From positions 1-24,506 of the forward strand of contig JAYUHK010000232.1 in the NCBI GenBank assembly GCA_043767025.1: DNA of 24,506 nucleotides. Direction: 5' to 3'. Positions 6,593-15,606 of this stretch are shown here, piece by piece. Origin of the DNA: JAYUHK01 sp043767025 (lineage in GTDB: Bacteria; Bacteroidota; Bacteroidia; Chitinophagales; Saprospiraceae). Position 1 is the stretch's first letter; the number at the start of each line of letters is the position of its first letter. Both the position numbers and the translations under genes were made by a program. The notes below the pieces were generated by a model. It was not told the origin of the DNA, did no database searches, and was given only the letters and a program-made list of their open reading frames with translations.

Positions 6593-9500
6593 TTAAAATT
6601 TAAGACTCAATCCAAAAGCATAGCTTTTTGCTCCCGGCTGGTTGAAATAATCCAAACCTTGTGCGTTGCCGCCACCTGTAAGGCTTGTTTCAGGGTCAAC
6701 GCCTGAGTAAGCTGTTCTTATCCACAAGTTTCTTCCGGTGAAGGAAAGCGACAAGTCGGTCAAGTGCAATAATTTCAACACGCTTGGTTGGAAGCGATAT
6801 GATAAACCAATGGTACGCAAACGCATGAAACTTGAACTTTCGATGAATTGCTCGCCGTTTGGTCCGAAGCCTGAACCCAATCCTTGATACCATGCTTGAT
6901 TGACTAATGCTTCGGTCTTATTAGGTGAACCGTCTGCTTGTACGCCCGCGAACAATACTTTTGTGTTGCGGTTTTCTGTCAAGCGGCTCATACCGAAGTT
7001 GGTCAATGCGCCTTTTGTTCCGTTCCACATTTGACCGCCAGAGCGGACATCTAACAAAGCGGACAGCGTGAAGCCATACACTGTGAATGAATTAGTCAAG
7101 CCCAACAAATATTTTGGGTTCGGATTTCCAACTGCACGATTGGTTTTTTCGTCCAATAACGGGAAACCGTCTGTGCCCACTACGAGCTGACCATTTGGAT
7201 TATAATCTTTTTCTGGATTGTACTTATTGCCGTCGTTGGTGCGCTGCCATGCGCCAGAGTAAATTTGTCCGTATTCTTTTCCTACGATGTTGTAAACTCC
7301 CGTGCCGCTGAATCCACCCAAAAATTGAGTATTAACTCCGTCCGCCAATTTTTCTACGGTTGTTTTCCAGTGCGTTATGTTCGCAGAAATATCCCAACTA
7401 AAGTCTTTCAATCTGATTGGGCTGATGCCTAATGTAATGTCATAGCCCAATGTCTTCAACTCTCCTGAGTTCAATATTGCTGCCGTGAATCCGCTTGACG
7501 GCGCAGTCGGGACTGGAAAAATCAGATTTTTGGAGTTTCTTTGGTAATAAGAAGCGTCTATCGAAATGCGGTTGTTGAAAAATTTTAACTCCAAACCTGC
7601 CTCTCTATCCGTAGTCGTAGATGGCTTTAGGTTAGCTCCGTTTCCTTTCGTGTCGTCCAAAGTGTAGCCTGTCAATCCATTGAATGGAAAGCGAATACCG
7701 TCCGTGAAGCCGTCGCCGACTGTTGGTACTCTATAAGCTGTGTATGTTTGGTAAGGGTCTGGCGCACCGCCTCCCACTTGTCCGTAAGAAAGTCTTAACT
7801 TTCCGAAGTTCAGAACTCTGCTTGGTTTCATTAATTCTGTGAATACAAAACTGGTAGAAACAGAAGGGTAGAAGAACCCGATTCTTCCTAAATCAAAAGT
7901 TTGGTTAGGAACGATAAGGTTGGAAACATAATCTTTTCTGCCCGTCAAAGTGAGGTACAAAAAGTTTTTGTAGCCCAAATCTACGCTTCCCAACAAGGAG
8001 AAGTTCTTGGAGTTAAGGTTGTACGGAGTGACTGTCTTGGTAGCCGTGTTGTTCAAACTCGGATAGCCGGGAAATGCCAGTTCGTCGCCTTGTACGGTCA
8101 AGTTGGTCAAGAATTTTTGATAAATGTTCATTCCCAACGTGTAACCCAAAGAAAGGTCGTTGCTTAAGTTGGTTTGTCCCAACAAGTTCAAGTAAGCATC
8201 TAAACTGCGGAAACTGTAGCGGTCGTCAATGACTCTTCCTGCCGCCGCAGTTCTCGAATTGACTTCAAAAGACTGCTTTCTTACGTCATTATATACGTCA
8301 GTACCTACTTTTGCATTTACTTTGAGCCAGCTCGTGAGGTCATAGGTAGCATCTACATTTCCTACCAAACGATTGACTTCGTCGTTGTAAGGAGTTTTAG
8401 AAATTACCCAATACGGATTATCATAGCCTACACCGTTGCGGTAGGTGCGCTGATTGCCATTGGAGAAATAGAAAGCACGGGTGCTGTCTTCTGGGTGGTC
8501 TGTGATGCCATTCGAGTTGTCGAAAGACGGCGGCGTACGCAACAATCCCAACATCAAGCCAGAAAGGTTGGAGCCTTGCTGGATACGGCGGCTCGTGGAG
8601 CGCGTGTAGTTGATAGTAGAATTGATGTGAAATTTATTGTCCAAAAAGTGCGCACTGGACGCAAGACCAATGGTAGTACGGGTAAAGTTATTTTTTGGCA
8701 CAAAACCATTATCGTTGAGATTGCCAAAAGTCAAGCGATACGTTGCTTTGGAAGCGTCGCCTCCGCTGATTGCAAAATTATGCTGCACGCCTACGCCAGT
8801 CCCGAACACTTTGTAAGGGTCATAAACGTTGGCGGGAGAGCCTAATTTGGCTGCTGGATTGGACTTTCCGACCAAATTGCCGTTGCGGTCATATTCGTTG
8901 GCAACGCCGTCAAAATACATAGTGTCCATACGCGGTCCCCATGAGGTGCTGGTCGCTGTGCCTGCTCCTCTATAATTTCCTCCTGTGCCCTTCGCAAATT
9001 TGTTTTGCAACTGCGGAAGAAGAGAGGCTTGCGTCAGCGTCACGGTAGAAGAATATTCTACAGAAAGTCCGCTGCCTTTTTTGTTGCCTTTTTTGGTCGT
9101 AATCAAAATAACACCCCGAGAGCCGTCAATACCATAAAGCGCAGAGGCAGCTGCACCTTTCAATATCGTGATGGACTCAATGTCATTCGGATTGATGTCA
9201 ATAGCGCGATTGGATTGAGAAACCCCTGCGGTATTCGCCTCTGTATTGAACTCCGAATTATCAATCCGCAGTCCGTCTATTACCATCAACGCTTGGTTGT
9301 TGCCGTCCAAAGATGTCTGTCCGCGCAAGATGATACGAGAAGATGCGCCCGCCGCGCCTGATGAACTGGTAATTTGTACGCCAGAAGCCTTTCCTGCCAA
9401 CGCATCAATTACGTTGGTGGTGTTGGATTCTACGATGGATTGACCAGTTACTTTTTGTGCTGCGTAGCCCAAAGATTTTTCGGAGCGGCTCACACCCAAG

Positions 9501-9820
9501 GCGGTAACTATTACATCGCTCAAAATTTTTGCGTCTTCCGCAACTGAAACATCGACTACATTGGACGCTCCCAGCTCCATTTCGCGAGCGGAATAGCCTG
9601 TGTAACTGACTACTATCGCGCTCACTCCCTTCGGGACGTTGAGCGTGTATCTTCCGTCAAAGTCGGTGACGGTACCGGTGGTAGTTCCTTTTGCAAGGAT
9701 GTTGGCTCCGATGACGGGCTGACCTTTTTCGTCGGTAATTTTGCCCTGTATGGTTCGTTGGGCGAGGAGCGCGGACACTCCCGAAAGCACCAATATAACC
9801 ATGAGTAAGAGTTTTTTCAT
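6593..9820 (-). CDS. SusC/RagA-type TonB-dependent outer-membrane transporter
   Basis: This is the TonB-driven channel for uptake of substrates presented by the SusD partner. The 1075-residue precursor has a signal peptide (about 1-21), then a carboxypeptidase-regulatory-like domain (23-95) with GKITDEKGQPVIGANILAKG. A TonB-box-like SDVIVTALG lies at 101-109. The plug domain (about 113-245) includes SGVQITSSSGAAGASSRI and PNDIESITILKGAAASALYG. A beta-barrel runs to a terminal Phe (LSLKF). No N-terminal STN domain is present, so regulation by a FecR/ECF-sigma pair through this protein is unlikely. It is the first gene of a two-gene unit with susD. Confidence 0.95.
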   Translation of the reverse strand: MKKLLLMVILVLSGVSALLAQRTIQGKITDEKGQPVIGANILAKGTTTGTVTDFDGRYTLNVPKGVSAIVVSYTGYSAREMELGASNVVDVSVAEDAKILSDVIVTALGVSRSEKSLGYAAQKVTGQSIVESNTTNVIDALAGKASGVQITSSSGAAGASSRIILRGQTSLDGNNQALMVIDGLRIDNSEFNTEANTAGVSQSNRAIDINPNDIESITILKGAAASALYGIDGSRGVILITTKKGNKKGSGLSVEYSSTVTLTQASLLPQLQNKFAKGTGGNYRGAGTATSTSWGPRMDTMYFDGVANEYDRNGNLVGKSNPAAKLGSPANVYDPYKVFGTGVGVQHNFAISGGDASKATYRLTFGNLNDNGFVPKNNFTRTTIGLASSAHFLDNKFHINSTINYTRSTSRRIQQGSNLSGLMLGLLRTPPSFDNSNGITDHPEDSTRAFYFSNGNQRTYRNGVGYDNPYWVISKTPYNDEVNRLVGNVDATYDLTSWLKVNAKVGTDVYNDVRKQSFEVNSRTAAAGRVIDDRYSFRSLDAYLNLLGQTNLSNDLSLGYTLGMNIYQKFLTNLTVQGDELAFPGYPSLNNTATKTVTPYNLNSKNFSLLGSVDLGYKNFLYLTLTGRKDYVSNLIVPNQTFDLGRIGFFYPSVSTSFVFTELMKPSRVLNFGKLRLSYGQVGGGAPDPYQTYTAYRVPTVGDGFTDGIRFPFNGLTGYTLDDTKGNGANLKPSTTTDREAGLELKFFNNRISIDASYYQRNSKNLIFPVPTAPSSGFTAAILNSGELKTLGYDITLGISPIRLKDFSWDISANITHWKTTVEKLADGVNTQFLGGFSGTGVYNIVGKEYGQIYSGAWQRTNDGNKYNPEKDYNPNGQLVVGTDGFPLLDEKTNRAVGNPNPKYLLGLTNSFTVYGFTLSALLDVRSGGQMWNGTKGALTNFGMSRLTENRNTKVLFAGVQADGSPNKTEALVNQAWYQGLGSGFGPNGEQFIESSSFMRLRTIGLSYRFQPSVLKLLHLTDLSLSFTGRNLWIRTAYSGVDPETSLTGGGNAQGLDYFNQPGAKSYAFGLSLKF

Positions 9821-9868
9821 ACTAAACTGATTTTTTGATTTAAAAAAAAATTATACGTGAATTGAAAT

Positions 9869-9876
9869 CAAAAGTA
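9869..9876 (-). promoter_or_regulatory. Candidate -7 box for susC
   Basis: TACTTTTG on the minus strand matches TAnnTTTG and lies 48 bp before the susC start. No TTTG is found at the expected 19-21 bp spacing, so either an activator helps or the match is chance. The surrounding 9821-9998 segment is AT-rich and otherwise featureless. Confidence 0.4.
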
Positions 9877-9998
9877 ACACATATTATTATGTTTGTATAG
9901 TTTTTAATTGTTTTTTTTATTTTTTGTAAAAATAAAATTGGGAGGATAGAATTATTTTATAAAAATATTTACTTATAATTATCTGATAATCAACGCAA

Positions 9999-10031
9999 AA
10001 GGCTCGGAGTACGCAACATACTCCAAGCCTT
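9999..10031 (-). terminator. Terminator after sdaA
   Basis: A 13-bp stem (9999-10011 with 10019-10031) with a 7-nt loop is fully paired on the minus-strand transcript through one U-G pair; on the plus strand the same position is a C-A mismatch. This orients it to the sdaA transcript. A short U run follows. It lies 32 bp past the sdaA stop. Confidence 0.8.
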
Positions 10032-10063
10032 CTACATCAATTTTTTTTTTAAATTATTTTTTT

Positions 10064-11506
10064 TCAACATTCACTCAAACTGATTGGGATATTGGTAGCC
10101 AAGCCGCCGTCGGAGGTTTCTTTGTATTTTACGTTCATGTCCAACGCGGTTTCCCACATCGTCTTTACGACTGCGTCGAGCGAAACTTTGGCATTTTGGG
10201 GGTCGCTTTGTAGCGCAAGCTGGCAGGCGGTAATGGCTTTGATAGCTCCCATCGTGTTGCGCTCGATGCAGGGTACTTGCACCAAGCCGCCGACGGGGTC
10301 GCAGGTAAGTCCCAAGTGGTGTTCCATGGCGATTTCTGTTGCCATCAAGACTTGCCGTAGGCTGCCGCCCAAACATTCGGTGAGTGCGCCTGCCGCCATC
10401 GCGGACGATACGCCGATTTCAGCCTGACAGCCGCCCATCGCTGCCGAGATAGTAGAGCCTTTTTTGAAAATACTGCCCAACTCTGCGGCTGCAAGGATAA
10501 ACTGAACGATTTTATCGTTGCTATTGCCGTCACAAAAAGCGATATAATATTGCAAAACTGCGGGTATCACGCCTGCCGCGCCGTTGGTGGGAGCGGTGAC
10601 TACGCGTCCGAAAGCGGCATTTTCTTCATTCACGGCGAGGGCAAAACAGCTGACCCAGTTGAGGATATTGTTGAAAGAAGTGCCGCTTTTTTGGACTTCT
10701 GCGAGCCAAGTATCGTAGTCGGAATACGTTTTATTTGTCAATAATTTTTTGTTCAGACTGTAAGCGCGCCGCCTCACATGAAGCCCGCCGGGAAGCTCGC
10801 CGTCGGTGTGGCAGCCGCGATAAATACAGGCTTTCATGGTGTTCCAGATTTTCAGCACGCCGTTGATAGTTTCGCGTTCTGGTCGCCACGCTTTTTCATT
10901 TTCCCAAACTATTTCGGTCAGCGACATCATATTGTCCAAGCAATGCGTGAGCAATTCTTCTGCATTTTGGACTGGATAAGGGAGCTGGATTGGATTTTTT
11001 AGCGAAGTTTGTTTGCTGTCGCCGTCTTCGGTTCTCACGAATCCGCCTCCGATGGAGTAGTAGGTTTGGGCTATCTCTGTGCCGTCCGAAGTGGTCGCCA
11101 CGAAGGTCAGGGCGTTGGGGTGGTAGGGGAGCGAAGCGTGCATCAAGAAAGCGATATTGGTCTTTGGGTCGAATGGAATGGGGTGTGTGTTGGCGAGGCG
11201 GAGTTCGTTTTTTGCGGCGATTTGCGCGATGGTCGGCGCGACGGCATCTACCTCGAAGGTGACGGGGTCGGCAGCCATGAGTCCGAGTTGGACGGCGATG
11301 TCGGTGCCGTGACCTTTGCCTGTTTTTGCGAGCGAGCCGTAGAGCAAGATATTGACAGTTGCGATATTTGCTATGTCACTTTTTTGAGCAATTAGTTCCA
11401 AAAACTGTATGGCTGCGCGCCAAGGTCCGAGTGTGTGGGAGCTGGACGGACCGATGCCGATTTTAAAAATATCGAAGACCGAAATTTGTTCGTGCGCTTG
11501 GTTCAT
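10064..11506 (-). CDS. sdaA: L-serine ammonia-lyase (L-serine dehydratase), iron-sulfur type, single chain
   Basis: The enzyme converts L-serine to pyruvate and ammonia using an oxygen-sensitive 4Fe-4S cluster. The 480-residue protein fuses the beta-type domain (about 1-165, with GIGPSSSHTLGPWRAA at 17-32) to the alpha-type catalytic domain (about 185-480). Cluster cysteines are Cys360 in GGCQAEIG, Cys402 in TCDPVGG and Cys413 in VPCIERN. The last residue is Cys480. In the structurally studied Legionella enzyme, a C-terminal cysteine tail caps the cluster and is displaced by substrate, and the same arrangement is likely here. It lies 65 nt after galK and ends at a terminator. No promoter match was seen in that gap. 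Confidence 0.96.
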   Translation of the reverse strand: MNQAHEQISVFDIFKIGIGPSSSHTLGPWRAAIQFLELIAQKSDIANIATVNILLYGSLAKTGKGHGTDIAVQLGLMAADPVTFEVDAVAPTIAQIAAKNELRLANTHPIPFDPKTNIAFLMHASLPYHPNALTFVATTSDGTEIAQTYYSIGGGFVRTEDGDSKQTSLKNPIQLPYPVQNAEELLTHCLDNMMSLTEIVWENEKAWRPERETINGVLKIWNTMKACIYRGCHTDGELPGGLHVRRRAYSLNKKLLTNKTYSDYDTWLAEVQKSGTSFNNILNWVSCFALAVNEENAAFGRVVTAPTNGAAGVIPAVLQYYIAFCDGNSNDKIVQFILAAAELGSIFKKGSTISAAMGGCQAEIGVSSAMAAGALTECLGGSLRQVLMATEIAMEHHLGLTCDPVGGLVQVPCIERNTMGAIKAITACQLALQSDPQNAKVSLDAVVKTMWETALDMNVKYKETSDGGLATNIPISLSEC

Positions 11507-11571
11507 AAAATCATTTTCAGTTAGGTGATTCTATTTTTTTTGTGAATGGTCGAGGTTTTGAGGATTTATTT

Positions 11572-12732
11572 TTATTTGTTGCCAGAAATTATCGAAACTC
11601 CATCAGTAATCACGACTTTGTGACAGGCTAAATGGAGCGAAAATTTACTTTTATAACTTTTGGTTTGCTCCGCAATAAAGACATCAATTTGGTTTTTGGC
11701 GACCAGATTGATGGTGCAGCCACCGAATCCGCCGCCCATCAGTCGCGCGCCCAACACGGTTTCGGCGGGCATTGTTTGTGTGTTGGACACCAAAAAATCC
11801 AGCTCGGGACAGCTCACTTCGTAGTCGTCGCGCAAGCCGTCGTGTGTGGCGTACATTTTTTTGCCGAATGTACGCAAGTCGTTGTTTATCAAGTCTTTAC
11901 ATGCCGATTGGGTGCGCTCAATTTCTTGCACCACATAGCGACATCTTTTGTAAGTCACTGCTTCCATTGCCGACTCGCAGCGCGCGAGCTGCGGCATCGA
12001 AACATCTCTAAGTGACTGAATATCAGGATAATAAGTTTGAAGAGCAGCTACTCCGCGCTCACATTCGGCTCGGCGCAAGTTGTATTCGGAGTCGCCCAGA
12101 TTGTGTTTTACGCCAGTGTCGCAAAGGACGAGCGCGCAGTCGGTTTGCAAAAAAGAAAAATACTGAAAATCAAGCGAGCGACAATCTAAAAGCAGGACGG
12201 CATCTTGTTTTCCGTGCAGCGATGCGAACATATCCATAATGCCACAATTCAAGCCAATAAACTGATTTTCAGACTGTTGCGATATTTTTGCCAGCTCGAC
12301 TCTGTCGAAATGAAGTCCAAAAAGTTCGTTGAGTCCGAAAGCAAAACCCGCTCCGAGTGCTGCCGACGACGAAACGCCCGCTCCAAGAGGAATGTCGCCG
12401 CCAAAAACCAAATTGAAGCCGCCAATATCGCAATTTCGACGTTGGAACTGTTGGATAATTCCTTTCAAATAATGCGACCACGACGACTGGTTTTTTGAAA
12501 TATTGTTTACATCAAATTCTAAAAATTCGCCAAAATGTGACGAAAAAATATTTGCCCAATTATCTGACCTTTGTGACAGTGCAAAATACATGGCTCTGTC
12601 GATAGCGGCAGGCAACACGAAACCGTCGTTGTAGTCGGTATGTTCTCCAATCAGGTTGATGCGACCCGGCGCGCGGACGATGAATTGGGGCTTTTCGCCA
12701 AATTTTTTTTCAAATTCGTTAGCGATATTCAT
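11572..12732 (-). CDS. galK: Galactokinase (GHMP kinase)
   Basis: Galactokinase phosphorylates alpha-D-galactose at C1 with ATP, the entry to the Leloir pathway. The 386-residue protein shows the galactokinase signature GRINLIGEHTDYNDG (23-37), the ATP-binding loop PLGAGVSSSAAL (115-126), a probable catalytic Asp167 in NCGIMDMFAS, and the third GHMP motif LMGGGFGGCT (331-340). Arg24 corresponds to the transition-state arginine. All key residues are present and the length is normal. galT, galE and a galactose transporter are not in the window. The 190 bp upstream hold the second repeat copy and no recognisable promoter. Confidence 0.96.
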   Translation of the reverse strand: MNIANEFEKKFGEKPQFIVRAPGRINLIGEHTDYNDGFVLPAAIDRAMYFALSQRSDNWANIFSSHFGEFLEFDVNNISKNQSSWSHYLKGIIQQFQRRNCDIGGFNLVFGGDIPLGAGVSSSAALGAGFAFGLNELFGLHFDRVELAKISQQSENQFIGLNCGIMDMFASLHGKQDAVLLLDCRSLDFQYFSFLQTDCALVLCDTGVKHNLGDSEYNLRRAECERGVAALQTYYPDIQSLRDVSMPQLARCESAMEAVTYKRCRYVVQEIERTQSACKDLINNDLRTFGKKMYATHDGLRDDYEVSCPELDFLVSNTQTMPAETVLGARLMGGGFGGCTINLVAKNQIDVFIAEQTKSYKSKFSLHLACHKVVITDGVSIISGNK

Positions 12733-12756
12733 TAGATGAAATGTCTAATTAGTTAC

Positions 12757-12852
12757 AAGTTTTTAGTTTTTAATTTTGAGTCATCATAAACTATTGAAAA
12801 TCAACGAATTATGTCGAATAATAAATGTCATCTATTTAAGTGTAAGAACTTA
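12757..12852 (+). repeat. Dispersed 96-bp repeat, copy 2
   Basis: It is identical to 4-99 at 92 of 96 ungapped positions and in the same orientation. It lies in the topA-galK intergenic space. Here the similarity block forms the left part of a larger segment bounded by inverted repeats (next entry). Confidence 0.85.
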
Positions 12853-12912
12853 TAACTAATTGATTAGCAATTATTTATACAACTAAAAATTAACCACTAA
12901 AAACTAAAAACT
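12758..12912. mobile_element. Possible MITE-like element with 15-bp terminal inverted repeats
   Basis: The 15-mer at 12758-12772 (AGTTTTTAGTTTTTA) is the exact reverse complement of 12898-12912. The enclosed 155 bp are noncoding and AT-rich and contain most of repeat copy 2. The right arm overlaps a loose period-of-seven pattern of ACTAAAA units, so the terminal repeats could be low-complexity sequence rather than true transposon ends. No clear target duplication was identified. Copy 1 lacks the right arm within the window. Confidence 0.4.
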
Positions 12913-12922
12913 ACTTATTTCT

Positions 12923-15502
12923 TTACTTCTTCTTGGCAGTCGTCGTGGTTTTTGCTGCTGCTTTTTTGACGGGCGCGGCTTTTTTCTTCACTGCGAATGC
13001 GTCTGGAAACTGTGCTTCTACGAGTTTTTTGACTGCATCGAGGGTCAAAAGCGCAGCTTCTTCGGAAGTCACTTTTTGTCCGTCTGCATTTTTTGGCAGA
13101 TTGATATTTTCTTTTCCGAACTTAATGAAAGGTCCCCACCTGCCATTTTCTACCGCTAATTTTTCTTCTTCCCAACGCAAAATATAGCGGTTGGCTTCTT
13201 TATTCATCTTGGTAGTGATGAGTTCCGAACATTCTTCGGCGGTAATCGTATCGAAATTATATCGGACTGGAATATTGATAAAAATACCGTCCCACTTGAT
13301 GAAAGGTCCGAAGCGACCTTTGCCTTTTATGACTGGCTTTTTCTCGTAAACTGCTATCGGCGCATCTACTTGGCGTTTTTCTTCGATGAGTTCGATGGCG
13401 CGTTCCATACCGATAGAGTGCGGGTCTTCGCCGCGCGGCAAAGAGATAAACCCTTCGTTGTGCTTGACGTAAGGACCGAACCGCCCAATGCCGATGACCA
13501 CTTCGCTGCCCTCGAAATCGCCCAGATTTTTTGGCAATCCGAACAAATCCATTACCTCATCGAGCGCGACCGTTTCCATAGATTGCCCTGCTTTGAGGTT
13601 GGCGTATTTTGGTTTTTCGTCCTCGCCCAGCTCTTCGGGCGCACCAATCTGGACGACAGGACCGAAGCGCGACATTCGCACCAGCACTGTTCTGCCTGTG
13701 TCGGGGTCTTTTCCGAGTACTCGCTCGCCGTTGGCGCGGTCGGCGGTTTGGAGGGTTTTTTCTACTGTTTCGTGGAAAGGCGCGTAAAACTTTTCCAACA
13801 TTTTTGACCAATTTTGTCCGCCATCGGCGATGTGGTCAAACTGTTTTTCGATGTCCGCCGTGAAGTTGTAATTCATCACGTCTTTGAAATTTTCGCTCAA
13901 AAAATCAACTACCAACATTCCCATATCGGTCGGATAAAGTTGATTTTTTGTAGTTCCTGTGACTTCCGAGTTTGTCGTTTTCTTGATGTCGTTATTTTTT
14001 AAAGTCATCACGTTGAACGTGCGGGGCGTTCCGTCGCGGCTTTCTTTCACCACATATCCGCGTCCTTCTTCCATGATTTTGCTAATCGTGGGAGCATACG
14101 TGGACGGGCGACCGATGCCCAATTCTTCGAGCTGCTTCACGAGCGATGCCTCCGAAAAGCGAGCTGGCGGACGCGTAAAACGCTCGGTTGCGGTCATTTC
14201 GTTGAGGGTGAGAGGCTGCCCGACTTTGATTGGTGGCAACATTCCTGCGGTTTCTTCTTCTTCGCCTTCGTCTTTGGATTCTAAATATACTTTCAAGAAT
14301 CCGTCGAACTTCAAAACTTCGCCTACCGCTTGTAATTGTGCGTCCCGAATGGTCGAAATGCCTATTTTTACGGTTGTTTTTTCGAGTTCTGCGTCCGCCA
14401 TTTGGGACGAAATCGTGCGTTTCCAAATCAGCTCGTACAGTCGCTGTTGGTCGCGGTCTTGAGTCACTATTTGGCGGTCAATATAAGTAGGTCTGATGGC
14501 TTCGTGGGCTTCTTGCGCGCCTGCTTTGTTGGTTTTGTACTGGCGAGTGTGTAGATATTGGCTGCCATACACGCGCGTTATTTCGGTTGCGATGCTGCTC
14601 AACGCTGTTTCGCTCATCGTGGTCGAGTCGGTACGCATATAAGTGATGAACCCTTCTTCGTAGAGTCGCTGGGCGTTGCTCATCGTGCGATTGACGCTGA
14701 AACCGAGCTTGCGGCTGGCTTCTTGCTGCAAAGTGGAGGTCGTAAAAGGCGCGGTCGGCTTGCGTTTGGTGGGGCGGACATCTATGTTTTCGACTTTGAA
14801 ATTTGCGCCGACGCATTTTTGCAAAAATGCCTGTGCATCTTCCTGTTTGTCGTACCGCTCGGGCAGTTCGGCTTTGAGCTGCACCGTTTTTCCCTGACTG
14901 TTTTGTACGTCGAAGATGGCGGCGATTTTGTAAAAAGCGAGTACTTTAAACTCCTGAATTTCGCGCTCGCGCTCTACCACCAATTTGACGGCGACGGACT
15001 GTACGCGTCCTGCGGACAATTTTCCGCGCACTTTTTTCCACAATACACCCGACAACTCGAAGCCCACGAGCCTATCTAACACGCGGCGCGCCTGCTGCGC
15101 ATCTACGAGGTGCAAGTCCACAGTTCGTGGTTTGGCGATGGCTTTTTTGATAGCTGGTGCGGTGATTTCGTGAAAAACGATTCGCTTGGTAGTATGTTCG
15201 TTCAAGCCCAAAACCTGACAAAGATGCCACGAAATAGCTTCTCCCTCGCGGTCTTCATCGGTAGCGAGCCAGACTTCTTCGGCTTTTTTGGTGTACTCTT
15301 TGAGTTCTTTGACGACTCTTAATTTTTCGGGCGAAATGATATATTTTGGTTTGAAGCCATTTTTTATATCCACCGCGCCTTCGCCTTTTTCCAAATCTCG
15401 GATATGTCCGAAGCTGGATTTTACGATAAAATCCGCGCCCAAGATTTTTTCGATCGTCTTGGCTTTCGCCGGCGATTCGACAATCAATAAGTTTTTTGCC
15501 AT
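12923..15502 (-). CDS. topA: DNA topoisomerase I (type IA)
   Basis: TopA relaxes negative supercoils by a single-strand nick with a 5' phosphotyrosine. The 859-residue protein starts with the Toprim domain, LLIVESPAKAKTIEKILG (5-22) and ATDEDREGEAISWHL (80-94), where Glu9 and Asp82/Asp84 bind metal. The catalytic Tyr288 lies in GFITYMRTDST (284-294). The C-terminus has no tetracysteine zinc fingers; instead four Toprim C-terminal repeats are visible, centred on RFGPVVQIG (612-620), RFGPYVKH (674-681), RFGPFIKWDG (730-739) and RWGPFIKFG (788-796). A Lys/Ala/Thr-rich tail (839-859) follows. This layout is common in Bacteroidota. Confidence 0.97.
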   Translation of the reverse strand: MAKNLLIVESPAKAKTIEKILGADFIVKSSFGHIRDLEKGEGAVDIKNGFKPKYIISPEKLRVVKELKEYTKKAEEVWLATDEDREGEAISWHLCQVLGLNEHTTKRIVFHEITAPAIKKAIAKPRTVDLHLVDAQQARRVLDRLVGFELSGVLWKKVRGKLSAGRVQSVAVKLVVEREREIQEFKVLAFYKIAAIFDVQNSQGKTVQLKAELPERYDKQEDAQAFLQKCVGANFKVENIDVRPTKRKPTAPFTTSTLQQEASRKLGFSVNRTMSNAQRLYEEGFITYMRTDSTTMSETALSSIATEITRVYGSQYLHTRQYKTNKAGAQEAHEAIRPTYIDRQIVTQDRDQQRLYELIWKRTISSQMADAELEKTTVKIGISTIRDAQLQAVGEVLKFDGFLKVYLESKDEGEEEETAGMLPPIKVGQPLTLNEMTATERFTRPPARFSEASLVKQLEELGIGRPSTYAPTISKIMEEGRGYVVKESRDGTPRTFNVMTLKNNDIKKTTNSEVTGTTKNQLYPTDMGMLVVDFLSENFKDVMNYNFTADIEKQFDHIADGGQNWSKMLEKFYAPFHETVEKTLQTADRANGERVLGKDPDTGRTVLVRMSRFGPVVQIGAPEELGEDEKPKYANLKAGQSMETVALDEVMDLFGLPKNLGDFEGSEVVIGIGRFGPYVKHNEGFISLPRGEDPHSIGMERAIELIEEKRQVDAPIAVYEKKPVIKGKGRFGPFIKWDGIFINIPVRYNFDTITAEECSELITTKMNKEANRYILRWEEEKLAVENGRWGPFIKFGKENINLPKNADGQKVTSEEAALLTLDAVKKLVEAQFPDAFAVKKKAAPVKKAAAKTTTTAKKK

Positions 15503-15534
15503 AATTTTTTTTTCAAAATTTTAGAATTCGGTCA

Positions 15535-15542
15535 CAAACCTA
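15535..15542 (-). promoter_or_regulatory. Candidate -7 box for topA
   Basis: TAGGTTTG on the minus strand matches TAnnTTTG and lies 32 bp before the topA start. No good TTTG is found 19-21 bp upstream (a weak TTTC lies 23 bp away), so this is a partial match. The 104-bp gap to sbcC holds no clear terminator. Confidence 0.45.
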
Positions 15543-15606
15543 CGCCCAAAAACGAAATTTTGTACGAAAAGATACAATTTTTTATTTTTTTGCCTTTTTT
15601 TGTTCG

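Noticed and set aside
11009..11395. Plus-strand 128-residue frame opposite sdaA
   Set aside because: It is antisense to the conserved N-terminal serine dehydratase domain and has no family resemblance or promoter.
10064..12732. galK-sdaA as part of a galactose utilisation cluster with the SusCD pair
   Set aside because: sdaA has no role in galactose use, a terminator separates sdaA from susC, and no galT, galE or glycosidase gene is present.
12868..12915. Short tandem ACTAAAA-like units as a CRISPR or microsatellite array
   Set aside because: Only a few imperfect units are present, with no spacers; treated as low-complexity or inverted-repeat end.
13959..15079. Long plus-strand open frames opposite topA (167 and 173 residues)
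   Set aside because: They are antisense to conserved topA codons, have no recognisable domains, and arise from the codon pattern of the real gene.
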